64,000 bases of DNA from positions 4,588,001 through 4,652,000 of the forward strand of contig NC_086259.1 in assembly GCF_021018805.1 (NCBI RefSeq). The letters run 5' to 3'. Both the position numbers and the translations under genes were made by a program. The notes beneath the pieces were generated by a model. That model had not been told where the DNA came from. It saw only the letters and a program-made list of their open reading frames with translations, and did not search any database. Position 1 is the stretch's first letter, and every line of letters begins with the position of its first letter. Positions 1 through 10,960 of this stretch are shown here, piece after piece. Origin of the DNA: Prinia subflava (taxonomy: Eukaryota; Chordata; Aves; Passeriformes; Cisticolidae).

Positions 1-571
1 CACAATGTTTGTTGTCATAACCTACATCAGGCCATTTACAGTATCAACAATGGCTCTAAATTAAATAAGTCAGATTTACTTGATTTGCTCCATAATAACA
101 ATATTACATTATTTTAGCCAAACGTTGATGTCAAACTGAACAGAAATAAGAGGAAAGCAGTAATTAGTCTAGGTTAAAATATATCCTCAAAGGATATTAA
201 ATATGCAAGAGCTCATCCATGAAAATTAGACTGCAAGAGGTTACACCATGTATTGGCTTATTTTGTTACATATCAAATTATCTCTCATGAATAAATATAC
301 CTAATAATGTTTAACTCTATAATTTAATAGTGCCCTATTAAAAATACTTTCTAAATCAACCAGGCTGTGTATTTGATTTTCTATGATTATCAGATTTTAA
401 GTACACAATAATTAAATGTGCAATTTGTACTGACTTCTGCAAGCACATTTAGAGAGACTATGCCCTTCTATCCCTCTAATAGAAAACTTTAGTAAATATG
501 AATGCCAGGACCTAATACTTCAGTGAGATAATGTAAGTTTAAAACCACAACAAGATGTGAAGTTTCTTAAT
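1..571. other. AT-rich non-coding stretch
   Basis: No open frame of note, no recognisable repeat family and no RNA gene are visible. The sequence is rich in A and T and almost free of CpG, like the general background of the window. Confidence 0.6.
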
Positions 572-627
572 AAGAAAAAAAAAAAAAAAAGAAAAAAAAA
601 AAAGAAAGAAAAAAGGAAAAAAAAAGA
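572..627 (+). repeat. A-rich polypurine tract
   Basis: A run of 56 purines, almost all A with a few G, interrupts otherwise ordinary sequence. It could be the tail of an old retroposed element or a simple low-complexity expansion. No recognisable element body lies upstream, so I cannot assign it. Long one-strand purine tracts are also prone to slippage and to non-B structures. Confidence 0.85.
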
Positions 628-780
628 TAGTTTGGTGCTTTTTGTGTGTACTTAAACCAAAAGAAACAATCCCTGAACTACAAAGGGTAAGTCTGAGGTG
701 CCTTGCAGCAGCAGTGCTGTGTTCCCTTTCCCTCCGAGATCAGACTCCTTAAAGGATCTGAAGCAGGTATGGGAGCACAG

Positions 781-1140
781 ACTCCCAAGAGATCTGAAGC
801 ACGTTCCCTGCGGTGTGAAAGCCTCCCCGGGCTGTCACTAGGCAGGCACGGGATTTCCCTGCTGGAGCTGTGGATGTGGGTGCCCTGCGGCCCCTCCTGG
901 TGGCCGTGCTGCCCGGGACACGGTGCCGGACCCCCATGAGGGGCTGGGGCAGCGCAGGTGGGCCCAAGTCCCTGCCTGCAGCCCGGACAGGAGCACCCTG
1001 CTCCCCGGAGGAGCTCCGGTTGCCAAGGTGGGCTCCACTCCAGGCCGGAGCTGCTGCTCCCTTTTCCCTGGGATCGCCGAGGTTTGGCAGAGTTTTCGTT
1101 CCCGTCTGCCGCGGTCCCTGCCCGGCACCAAGCTGATGCT
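781..1140. other. GC-rich, CpG-enriched patch
   Basis: Hand counting gives about 70% G+C over 841-1140 and 21 CpG dinucleotides over 781-1140, while flanking kilobases have few. Observed/expected CpG is near 0.5, just under the usual island threshold. Open frames on both strands (such as 678-1151 minus and 923-1237 plus) follow from the low stop frequency of GC-rich DNA and show no known domain. It could be a decayed promoter or island of a non-coding transcript, or a GC-rich repeat I do not recognise. It ends next to a cluster of homeodomain-type motifs. Confidence 0.6.
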
Positions 1141-1450
1141 GAGCTGGACAAAGGTTTGGTGCTGTTTGCTAATTCTGAAAATTCATGAAGATAAATTAAT
1201 CTCCTTCCTACCAGGTTTCCTCCACCTTAAGAAATGAAGATGAAGAGTGGAGCAATCAGCTAATTAACCCTCTTCTGCAGGCACAAAGAGCTGCATTACA
1301 ATGTGACATTGCTCTGCCCTTTTCTTTTTGAGACGTTTTCCTGGCCTATCAGAGTCTGCTCTCTGAAAAGACCCTCTGCATCTGCTCTTGCAACCTGCTA
1401 ATTACAATACTGTAATTAAACGCACACAGAAGCAATTACCTTCATCTATC
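1141..1450. promoter_or_regulatory. TAATTA-rich candidate regulatory element
   Basis: Three exact TAATTA sites lie at 1261-1266, 1399-1404 and 1413-1418, with AATTAAT at 1194-1200 and CAATTA near 1434. TAATTA is the core site of many homeodomain proteins, and clusters of this kind are typical of deeply conserved enhancers in vertebrate gene deserts. Here only the motif cluster is seen; conservation and activity are inference. In AT-rich DNA such motifs also arise by chance. Confidence 0.25.
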
Positions 1451-2762
1451 ACCGTGTCTGACAAGCACGCAGCACCCTCCAGTTGTGCCACGCTCAGCTC
1501 CCCTCTCGGAAAGGTGGAGAGCAGGCTTTGGCTCAGCCTGCTTTCCCTGCCGCCTGAGGACACTGGAAATCCAGACTGCTGTCTGACCTGCAGTCCTGTG
1601 AGAAATGAGCAGGCACCCGTGCAAAATGATCACAGAAACGGGCCCAAGGCTCGGGAGCAGGAGCTGCAGCCACACTGAAGTTACCCCAGCAAGACGGATC
1701 CGAGTGGCCAAAGAGGCTCCAGTGTTGTGCTTGTTCCATCTCCCCCTTGAAACAACTGGATTGTTTCTCAGCTTCTGTTGCTGGTTCCTGAGACTCTGCA
1801 AAAATTCAAAGCCACAGCAAAATCCTGGATTTTTCTTGCTTTTCCAGTTCTTCACCCCTATATCTGGTTTCAGCATTCCCACCATCCTTTTCTCTACGAC
1901 AATAGACCTTAGTTCTTTCTCCTAGTAGCACTTTGGCCTCATGGACAGCAGAGCTTCGGGTTTTGTTTTGCTTGGTAAGGAACAAATAAATAGATATTTT
2001 TGAATGGTTCAGCCTTTGCTGTTTGCTCTACAGAGCACTTTGAGCCTGGGGCTGAGCCACGCTTGGTGGAGGTCCACACCCAGAGTGCTCAGAGCTGTGC
2101 TCAGCTGTGGGATACAGAGCAAGTTCTGTAAATCAAGGGCTGGCAGAGTAAGAAACCACACAAAAGAGTCCAGCCAGGGAGAGGAACAGGTATCTGTAGG
2201 GAAGCAGGAGAAAGTAGAAATACCCCCAGACACCACCCCATCCTGCCTTGGTGTCACATCATTATCTGAAGGGAGAAGGAAAAAAGCTGCTGTAAAATGT
2301 CAGTGCCTTTGAATTATAGACAAAACGCAGACACATCAAAATGTATTTTCCTTTTCAATACCTTTTCTTAAATGAAATATAATGGCCAGCTCTAGGCTGG
2401 GTGCTGCCACGCATTGCCAATGGGAAGTGAGAAACAACAGCAACAAATCCATCTTTCTTCCTGAAGTACTGCTTGCAGCATGAGGCAGCACTAATCAAAG
2501 ACAAATCACAAAGCTTTGGATTTCTTCTGTTCAGGACTAATACCTAGGGGCGAGGAGGAGAAGAGAACTGTTTGATACTGAGCAGCCATACTCCCTTCAC
2601 TCTTTACCACCTCATCTCATGAAAGCTCAGAAGGTTTATTTTCTAAGAATTTAGAAATAGCATTAAATCACAGTGAATCCTATTATTTGATGGCACTTCT
2701 GTAGCAGCATAGAAGAGCTGGGAGAGTTTATACCCAAATCCACTGATATGCATAAAAAGTGA
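1451..2762. other. Unremarkable non-coding sequence
   Basis: Composition is mixed and overlapping open frames occur on both strands (the longest 147 codons, 1442-1885 minus). None shows a domain, and sense and antisense frames are equally open, which argues against coding. I see no repeat family here. Confidence 0.55.
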
Positions 2763-2779
2763 TTTTTTTTTTTTTTTTT
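2763..2779 (+). repeat. T17 homopolymer
   Basis: Seventeen T are followed directly by CCACAG. The arrangement resembles a vertebrate 3' splice acceptor (pyrimidine tract plus CAG), but no credible exon follows. It may equally be the A tail of a minus-strand retroposed fragment. Confidence 0.85.
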
Positions 2780-5700
2780 CCACAGTGCTGAAACAAAGAG
2801 TTACTCCTATGAGCAAGTGTCTACAGGACCTAAGAACCAAATAAGAGGAAACAAACAGCAGGGATATTCCAAGAGTGGAGCAGGCTGCACACAGCATTTC
2901 TTTGAAGTATAATTACAGCCCCACTGAAGCATGACTGTAGCCTCCCATCTTTGCAACAGCTGTAATCAGTGTAATCATGCTGCCATTTCATTTCCCTTCA
3001 CACATTCTGTTGAGGCATTAGGACTGCTGGGCAGACTGCTGGAATGATACAGTTAATACTGTCCATTTATTTCCTTCATGCTGATAAATCTTGTTGTTAT
3101 TCTGCTGTATTCATACCTCTTTTCTCTGACTTTAGGGCTAAGGCAGCCCATTTGATAGTGCTACAAGAATGCTGTTTGTAAAAGAAGAATAGAAGGTTTT
3201 ACCAGATTTTGTTTTATTTTCAAAACCTTTACAGGACCTTTCATATCTGCTGTTAATTAACAGTATTGGGACCAAATAAAAATAACAGATAACTCCCTCT
3301 TGTAAAATTATTCCTTCCAGTAGTTATTATTTAGTCACAATGAGTGGGAAAAAAAAACCCAACAAAACAGAAAAAGACATCAAAAAGCTTAATCTTACTG
3401 CCAGTTTACCCTTTCCTGAGTGAGTACCCTGCCTCCAGTTTTCTTTCTTCAAGCAGGTGCATTAACAAAATAAAAATAATATAATGGGAATTGCCTTGAA
3501 GATATAAAAGGTAATTAAAATAATACACATAGCTAAGTGAAGCAAGGGTAAGGTGCAACATCTGCTCTAGCAGACAAAGCCCTTGGAAAGAAGACACAAG
3601 CTGATTAAGAACACATTATGCTGCTGATTTTTCTTAATGATTATAACCCTCCTTTCTTTTAGAGGGTCTTTCAATGCAGTTTGCATAAACCATGGACTGA
3701 AGTAAAATCACTCCAGTGAAAGAGCAGTGATTTTCCTGCTGATAAGGGCTGCTGTTGATGTTGCTTTTCATTTGTCTTAACTATTTCTGAGTGTCGCATT
3801 TGCCTAATTTTTAAGGAAACATTTTCTGTGATTCTTCCTCTGTCAGGCCATTAAAAAAGGTCGTGGAAAATGGTGGACTGAGTGTTTAATGAAAATTCTT
3901 CACCTTGACATCTATCTAGGAATTTAAGTAACTATTTAATAAGCAGACCCACAAGAAGGAAATCTATATAACAATTAAAATAATAATGCTCTTCTAATCA
4001 CTTAAGAGCCTAGAGTAGGTATCAAGTTAATCACATTCATTTTAAATTTATATGATATGCATATCCTTGTAAGCATTTTGAAAGAAAGTGGTGCAGAAGA
4101 CACAGGTGCCTAAATTAATAAACATTAGAAAATCAGCAAGAGATTTAACTACACTGGTTATTGTTTTCAATTATTAAATAATTAGTTTGAACATCTTTGT
4201 ACACCTGGCCCCAAATCCTGGGATTCAATTACCTTGAATGACTCTGGGCTGCTCTTTGATCACTTAATACTAAATCTGCAAAGTGCTGGGCATTGGGAAG
4301 AATATCTGGGGGAGGACATTGGGATTTCCCAGAAGTTTTGTGAAAAAGTTCACTGATCAGAACATTTTCATTTGCGAAGTCTCAGCTACAATTAATAATG
4401 GAAAAGCTTTATTAAGATACTTGTTTTTTTAAGGAAACAGATGGCAGGCAGCAGCCTGAATCCCAGCATCCCTGTATTCCAACAAAGAAGTGTTTACCTT
4501 TCCAGGACAGCTACATTTGAGAGAATAATTTCAGACATGCCACATGCTCCTCCACCTTTCCTGTCTTTTTTGCTTTCTGTACTGACCAACTCAAGTACCC
4601 TGTCTGGTTCAGTTTGAAGAGCACTGAATTTATCTTTTACTGCAGCTCCAGTAGATGCCTTCTGAGAATTTCTATGCAATAGAAAATTCAGAAAAGCTTG
4701 ATTTGAATTAAAGTCCTCCAAGAGGCTCTTAAGCAATACACTCAGGCTACTGGTGATATGTCTTGAATTCTGTTACTCATTTAAGCAACACGCTGAAACG
4801 GTTTGGTATAAAATTTCAGAGTAAAAAAAAGGATTTAATTAAAAGTTTTGGGAAAAGTTTCACATTAAATGTCAATGTGTTTGGCATGATGTTTAGAGCG
4901 TGTAATCATTTTCCTTCAGAAACTGAGGAATGAAAGAAATATTCTTATTACATTCTCTTTTAATAGGTCCAGTAGGATAAATAGGATAACTATATAAATC
5001 TAGATTTAGGAGTCCAGTATCTCACTTATTTTTTCAGAAAGACATGAAATAGCCAAGTGCCATTTCTGCACACAACTCTAAATAATGTATATAATTCCAT
5101 CAGAAGTTTCAATAGGTCAAAGCATCTTTTTCTTTCCAGCTTTTGAACATTCATTGATTGCAAACCCTGTAATTTCACTGGCAAAATACAGAGCAGGATT
5201 TTTTTTCTCTGCCTAAAAGCTCGCTCCAAGCAAACTGCTGTCCCCCTTCCTCAGCAGGAAGGAAAACAACAGGAGTGGAGAGTGTTTTCCAAACCTTGAA
5301 AAGGCCTAATTGTTGTGTAACTGATTTTCCAGGTCCAAACACAATAATGTAGATGGGGCTGGCAGAGGAGTGGTTGCTGAATCTCTCTACATTTCTGGTT
5401 TTTGTGGCTCTCAGTGACACCAAGGAGGGAAATTATTGGTGACAATCACTGACATTCTCAGATAATCCAGTTAAGGGAAACTTCTACAACATCATCACAC
5501 AGCCCAGGGTATTGTGGCATCATTTCAGGAGGGCCTGAGACAGCCAAGGATGTTTCAGACCTAAATTTTCTACAGCAGGTTTCTGAACAGAACAGCTCCC
5601 AGGCATGCTGATCATATTCATGGGATGTTAATTCTTGTGAATTATATAATCTGTTACTTGGTTAAGTGTTACATGTGTTGTGATTTCCAAACTGATTATT

Positions 5701-7089
5701 TGCATTAACCTAAAGAAAATTTACAAGAGGATTCTTTTTCATCAACCTGACTGGTCATGAACAAGTCCCTGTGACCATTTGGGGTCGTGACTGGGTTGGG
5801 GCTGATAAAAGCACCCAGATGGATGCATTTGGAAACTTTGGCTGAATGCAAAGCCAGTGAAAGCTTTCATGTGCTGGCTTCACATGTGCTTTGCATGTCC
5901 ATTTGTATGACATACGTATGGAGGTGCCATGAGGATTGCACACAACCCATGGATTTGGGAATACATTCTCTGCTGTGCCACACTGTACCTGTCAAGAGTG
6001 GCAAAGATAATGAAAGCAATTTAGAGCTAAAAGGCATTTAATAAACTGGACTTACTTCGAAATAGATGGACTTGTAAATATTTCTGAACTTCTTAGAGTC
6101 AGACAACCAGGGCAAGTCAATGGCAGAGATTTGTGGCTGGATTCAGGCACAGGTAAGCAAACCTTTGTGAGATATTTACCATTTCAATGGATGTAAATCG
6201 GGCAAGCATTAAACACTGATCTCCTAGAGGAAGTTCCTTTCCTGCTCTTAAGTGACAGACAAAGCCTGTAGGGTCCTTTAAGGAATACCTGGCTTCTGGG
6301 AGAGAGGCTTTGAGGGAAGCAGTCAGATATTTGATACAGTCAATGCAATAAATACAGAGAATATTGAATTTATACAGGTGAATGTAACCTAAATATTAAA
6401 AAAATAACTGCCAATAAGTTTTTGGTGTCCCACTCTGTCTTTATGATACTCAAAATCAGCTCTCTAAAGTGGTCAGGCAGACCTGTGCCACCAGAGGATT
6501 ATATTTGTATTATACATAGAGATAATAGAAAATATGGGAGCAATATGTTTTATTTTGTTTTGGAGTGCATTTTGAAATTGCATAGCATAGAATTTCCCTG
6601 TGATATGCATGTTCCATCCACCCAATCAGGACACCAGGCTGGGGATGGGATGTGCCTTCCTGGCCCTAAATCAGCTTCTCTGCAGCTCTCTCCCTTCCCA
6701 GGGTGTGACTCCTCCCTGCCTCTGTCAAAGCCCCCACTTCTCCTTTCCTCAGCTGGAATGTCCCTCCCACACAAAGGGAAACACAAGAACTCACTCCTCC
6801 TGAAAGAAAATTGATACTTTCATGATATTAAAGTTTTAAACCTATAAACACCTCACAGAGCTGTCTCTTTGACCTGCAGCACTAACTGATCTCAGTTAGG
6901 AAGGTCTACAGGCGTGGCTGAGCCTCTATGCAGCAACAAATACCATCCTGGAAAATATCCTCAGAGGCTGGCACTGGCCCTTACTGTGAGCCTGCAGCTT
7001 CCCTCGGGTGCCCAGCCTGGGTGTGTCACCCCAGACACCCCAGCACAGCCACCCTCCTCATGCCTCACTGCCATAAAACAACATCCGAG
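2780..7089. other. AT-rich non-coding stretch
   Basis: No gene, RNA gene or clear mobile element is recognised. Short A-rich runs occur (for example 3349-3357). A moderately GC-richer part at about 6580-7080 gives short overlapping open frames on both strands without domain content. All open frames here are below about 130 codons, as expected by chance. Confidence 0.55.
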
Positions 7090-7858
7090 TGTCTTGGGTT
7101 GCAATGCAAGATGTAACCAAAAGGTTACAAAGTATTCTATTGACATCTGTTGAAACAATTTGGGAGGTATTTTTCTCTTCCATGACCCATTCCTCATGGC
7201 TCTGGGGGGAAGGAGTTGGTGTGTTCTCTTATTTGGCAGCTGTTAAAACCAGCTGGGGCAGGGTTCTTTATCTCTTCCTGACCCACCCTCCCTCCAGGGG
7301 ATCTCTGCTGTCCATGGGCCATCCAGGCTCACTGCAGGGCTGATACAATTCCATCATCCATGGGAGATGCTGCACCCAGGGGAGGAGCCCAGCATTCCCA
7401 CCTGGATAAACCCTGGCATTCAGAACACCAGCACAGCCTGTGTGCACTGCATTCCCAGAGGAAGAGCAGACCCAGCTTACCCCACTGGACCTTCAGAGGA
7501 AAACTGCATCCTGCAACAGGATCATCTCTGCTCCAACAGAACCACATCTGTCACTGCAGGAGGACTTGACTGGACTGCTGCCAACACCCTGATCAACAGG
7601 GTGTCAGGTTGTGTTCTGACTCTGTCAGTGGTTTTTTGTTTGTTTGTTTATTTGTTTTTGTGGGGTTTTTTTTAGTACTACTATATTTTTTACTTTTATA
7701 ATTCCTAGTAAAGAAGAGTTATTCCTATTCCCATATTTTTACCTGAAAGCCCCTTAATTTCAAAATTATAATAATTCAGAGGGAGGAGGTTTACATTCTC
7801 CATTCCAAGGGCAGCTCTGGCTTTCCCTGGCAGACACCTCTCTTCCTAAACCAATACA
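7090..7858 (+). mobile_element. Solo LTR of an avian endogenous retrovirus, family A, copy 1
   Basis: This 769-base block has a near-identical partner in reverse orientation at 25881-26648 (768 bases), roughly 85-90% alike by eye over the full length. The shared unit begins TGTCTTG and ends CA, the terminal signature of retroviral LTRs. A T/G-rich tract (about 7630-7690) is followed by AGTAAA near 7707, a plausible variant polyadenylation signal in both copies. The flanks CCGAG (7085-7089) and CCAAG (7859-7863) differ by one base and could be a decayed 5-bp target duplication. No primer-binding site follows and no gag/pol/env remnant is adjacent, so this is best read as a solo LTR left by recombination. 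The family name is not assigned. Short frames inside it (such as 7367-7675) are open in both copies but are not retroviral genes. Confidence 0.8.
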
Positions 7859-10582
7859 CCAAGGAATTCCTGGGATCATTTTATACCAAAACCCAGTTGG
7901 TCCTACTTCCCAGAAGCACTGCTCACGTGGTGCAGAGTGGCTGCACAGGTAAGCAGCCTTTACAGTCACACAGGAGGGATCACTGTGCTGATAAAGGGGA
8001 CATTTGGGCTGTCTGTGTCTGGCCATTAACGAGGATGATGGAGGTGATGATGTATTTTCTGCAATCAGTAGGCATTGGTTTTGCTAGACCCCAGACTGCC
8101 CTGTACAAGTAGACTTAAGGTGTTGGGGTATTTCAAATGCATTCTTTGGAAAACATTTTGGGACAGGATTTTTAACTGGAGGTCACACTGTGCAGAGAGG
8201 AGGTGTTTGCTGCCAAACTGGGAAGGAGAGGGTAGCAAGACCCTGCCATTAAAACTGGATCAGGCTCAGGCCCAAGTTGTATTTTCTCCCTCTGAAGTTT
8301 ATTCCTATATCTCAAAAGAAACTTGTTTTGATAGAAATGGAAGAGAAAACGGTAAAGACTGGTTGACCCTAAAGTCTTCCATGGGGTTAATCTGGTGCTG
8401 GAGCAACACCACTCCTTTGAGGCTGAAACCAGAAACCCTAAACTGCTCTAATTTTATACAGAACTCTCCAGCAATTTAATTAAAATGTGTATGAGAAGTC
8501 AGAGAGATCCTAAGCCTTAATATTTTAATGTGGAAAATTTGATATAAAGATTAAATGTTTTAAAGATGAAATACAACTACGATTTAGAGAATAACCTTTT
8601 TTATTTGTGGCATTTCCATTTTGCAGTTTATTCCTTTTATTTCTGTTCTTTCTGTGCCTTTGAATTTAGAATACAACATCATCTTATGCAGTCTGCCCCT
8701 TAAAGGGTTTCTCCTGTAGTTATAATCAACCCAAATATACTTTGATAAATGATTTAATTTCTTCCAATTCTTTGAGATACCATAACTGCCTCAGAACAGG
8801 CAAACACAGCTAAATGATCACTGCCTGCCATACAGTTTGTATCCAACACAAAGCATCTGAGAGGATTTAAGGGAACAGTCTGGGATCCTGCCCATTTTCA
8901 TGTGAAGTGCTACAGGGAATCTGAACACCACGGGAGTTTACAGTGTGTGCAAATCCAGATGGTGGGAGTAACAAATCAAGATAAGGGTGTAAGAAGTAAA
9001 TTGATTCACCTACAGGTTTGGTTACAGGTTTGGTTAATGGAGTCCTGTCTCTTCTGGGGTTAATAAATGAGGTCACCTCTCTTTTTTCCATCTTCTCTCC
9101 CAAATTGACTTGCTGTTTTGCTTTGCTACCTCAGCAGAATCAAATACAAACCAATTTCCTCGGTGCAAGGGTGGTTGTACCAGTCAGAGAGTGGGGCTGA
9201 TATATCAGCATTCTCCCCTATCACCTCTCTCCAGCATTTTCCTCAGCGAGATTTTGCCTCCCCCATTTCCCCAGCACCCTCTTCATGCCAGGTGAGCAGT
9301 GAGAGCAAGGAAAAAGAGGAGCCTTAGGATTTTTCTGTGTCAATTTTGCTCCACCTGCCTCAAGCTGTACCTTAGGTGTAAGAAAGGCAGCTGTGACATG
9401 AGAGCTGTTATGGTAAATGCTGGAGACTGCTGGAGGAAGGGATGACACCGGTGTGTCACAGCGTAGCCTGGAGCAAACAGGCTGTGGAAATTGCATCTAA
9501 AGCCAGGCATGGTCCCTTCAGTAGCAGGCTGCTGTCAGCATCCACTGGCAGAGGGTGAGAGAAGATGCAGAAAGGAAACAGCAGTCCTTCTTCTTTATGT
9601 ACAGTCCTGCTGGATGTTTGAGCTTTCTGATAGATTCAGGGGAAGAATACAAGTGTGGGGATCTGTGGTGCTTCCTATGACTAAAATAAACTCTTTGTGT
9701 GTCTCTGCTCCTGTAAAGTGAGGGTAGTGGCTCTGCCACTTTGAACTTGCCAAAGCAGCAGTGAGCATCAGCCAGAAAAGCAGGAGATATGCAAGGAACT
9801 GGAATAAAACAAAAGGCTCAGGGGCTGCTTGTCACCCCATTGTGGGGAAAGTCATCTCACCAGGGCAAAACCCCTTTTTGTTGGGAGCAGTAACAGTGGG
9901 CATTAATATCCCTGGGAGCTCTTGTGTAGCTTCTGACAATGAGTTCCTTAGAAGGATTTCCTCCCTTTGAAGTGCCTGCCTTGCCTGCACAGCAGACAGC
10001 TGCTTTCTGCCTGCTGTCTTGCCTGTCTGCTCCCCTACGTGCTGCTCTGTTGAAACACCCTGTGTTATTACAGTCACTCTCAGCACCTGGCTGCAGGAGT
10101 GAATCAAAGGGTTGTGAAGGCAGCATATCAATTTGGGTTTGTGCCATGTAACAGTTACTTGGCGGCTAAGTGGGATCATTTCAAAGACATTTTTTCTTCC
10201 TTTTTCCCTATTTCTCTGTGCCCAGATCACTGCTTGAGCTGCCTTCCCCCTAAACACTACGTGCTCACCTTTTGTGACTCTCTGAAATAGAGAAACCTCT
10301 GCTCTTGTCAAAAGGATAAACTGAAACAGTCACTTATCTCTGCCTGAGGAATTGCACACTGGAGTGCTCCACCAGCACTTCCCAGTTGCCACAGCCCCTC
10401 TCCCAGCTGTGGGCCCTGCAGAGGGAGACTGACCCCACAGCTGTTGCATCCCAGAACAACTAGGTGAACACAAATAATCAAAAAATACATTTGGAGTTGT
10501 TGGCCATTGGAGAATCCCCCGAGGTACAGAAAAGGTTGGCTTCTGTGGTGGTTGATTTCATGCTGTGCAAGAAGAGTTGTGT
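7859..10582. other. Non-coding sequence without recognised elements
   Basis: Mixed composition with open frames up to 159 codons on opposite strands of the same DNA (9832-10311 minus, 8075-8479 plus). None carries a recognisable domain. A 12-bp perfect tandem pair (ACAGGTTTGGTT) sits at 9012-9035. No RNA gene is seen. Confidence 0.5.
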
Positions 10583-10632
10583 TCATAGGAAGAATGGTTA
10601 GGCTTGGAAGGGATCTTAAAATCATTGAGTTC
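10583..10632 (-). mobile_element. CR1 LINE 3'-end fragment
   Basis: About 50 bases read TTCATAGGAAGAATGGTTAG and continue with the 'ggcttggaagggatctt...atcattgag' pattern typical of the reverse complement of the CR1 3' untranslated end in birds. CR1 elements are nearly always 5'-truncated, so a short 3' tail is normal. The adjoining sequence at 10633 on loses the resemblance and becomes T/C rich. Confidence 0.65.
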
Positions 10633-10872
10633 GCTTTTTCTTTTCTTTTTCCCCTGCTCTGAGCTGGCTGGTCACAGATCTGCACACACCTCAGAATGCA
10701 ATCTGCACTTCTCACAGCCCATGGTGTGTGCATGGAGGCTACCTGGATCTCACGAGTGCAGTGGGGCAGGTTTGCTGCCAGTTAACAAGATTTCAGTAAA
10801 TTCGGAAGACTGTGATGTCCCCGAACACAAGCCAAATTAATTCATATTTTAAAAGATTTCTGTCTACAATAA

Positions 10873-10950
10873 CAGGAGTAAATGCCACATAAACCCCAGT
10901 CCTGCTCCCACCAGAGACAATGGGAATTAAGCCACTAACTTCAAAGAGCA
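10873..10950 (-). repeat. Ancient amniote interspersed repeat remnant
   Basis: Read on the minus strand, this stretch resembles a diffuse repeat common in turtles, crocodilians and birds, with the phrase 'cccattg...tgggagcaggactgggg' preceded by a similar first half and ending in a GGTGTAAAT-like segment. The match is from memory and partial, and I cannot name the family. A related-looking remnant is at 44572-44640. Confidence 0.35.
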
Positions 10951-10960
10951 GTGCTCTCTC

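Noticed and set aside
678..1151. 157-codon minus-strand frame
   Set aside because: GC-rich patch with equally open frames on the other strand, and no domain.
2763..2785. T17 followed by CCACAG as a splice acceptor
   Set aside because: No coding exon follows. A homopolymer plus CAG is weak evidence.
7360..7675. Similar short peptides predicted at 7367-7675 (+) and 26150-26374 (-), suggesting a duplicated gene
   Set aside because: Both lie wholly within copies of one LTR, and the frames fall out of phase part way along.
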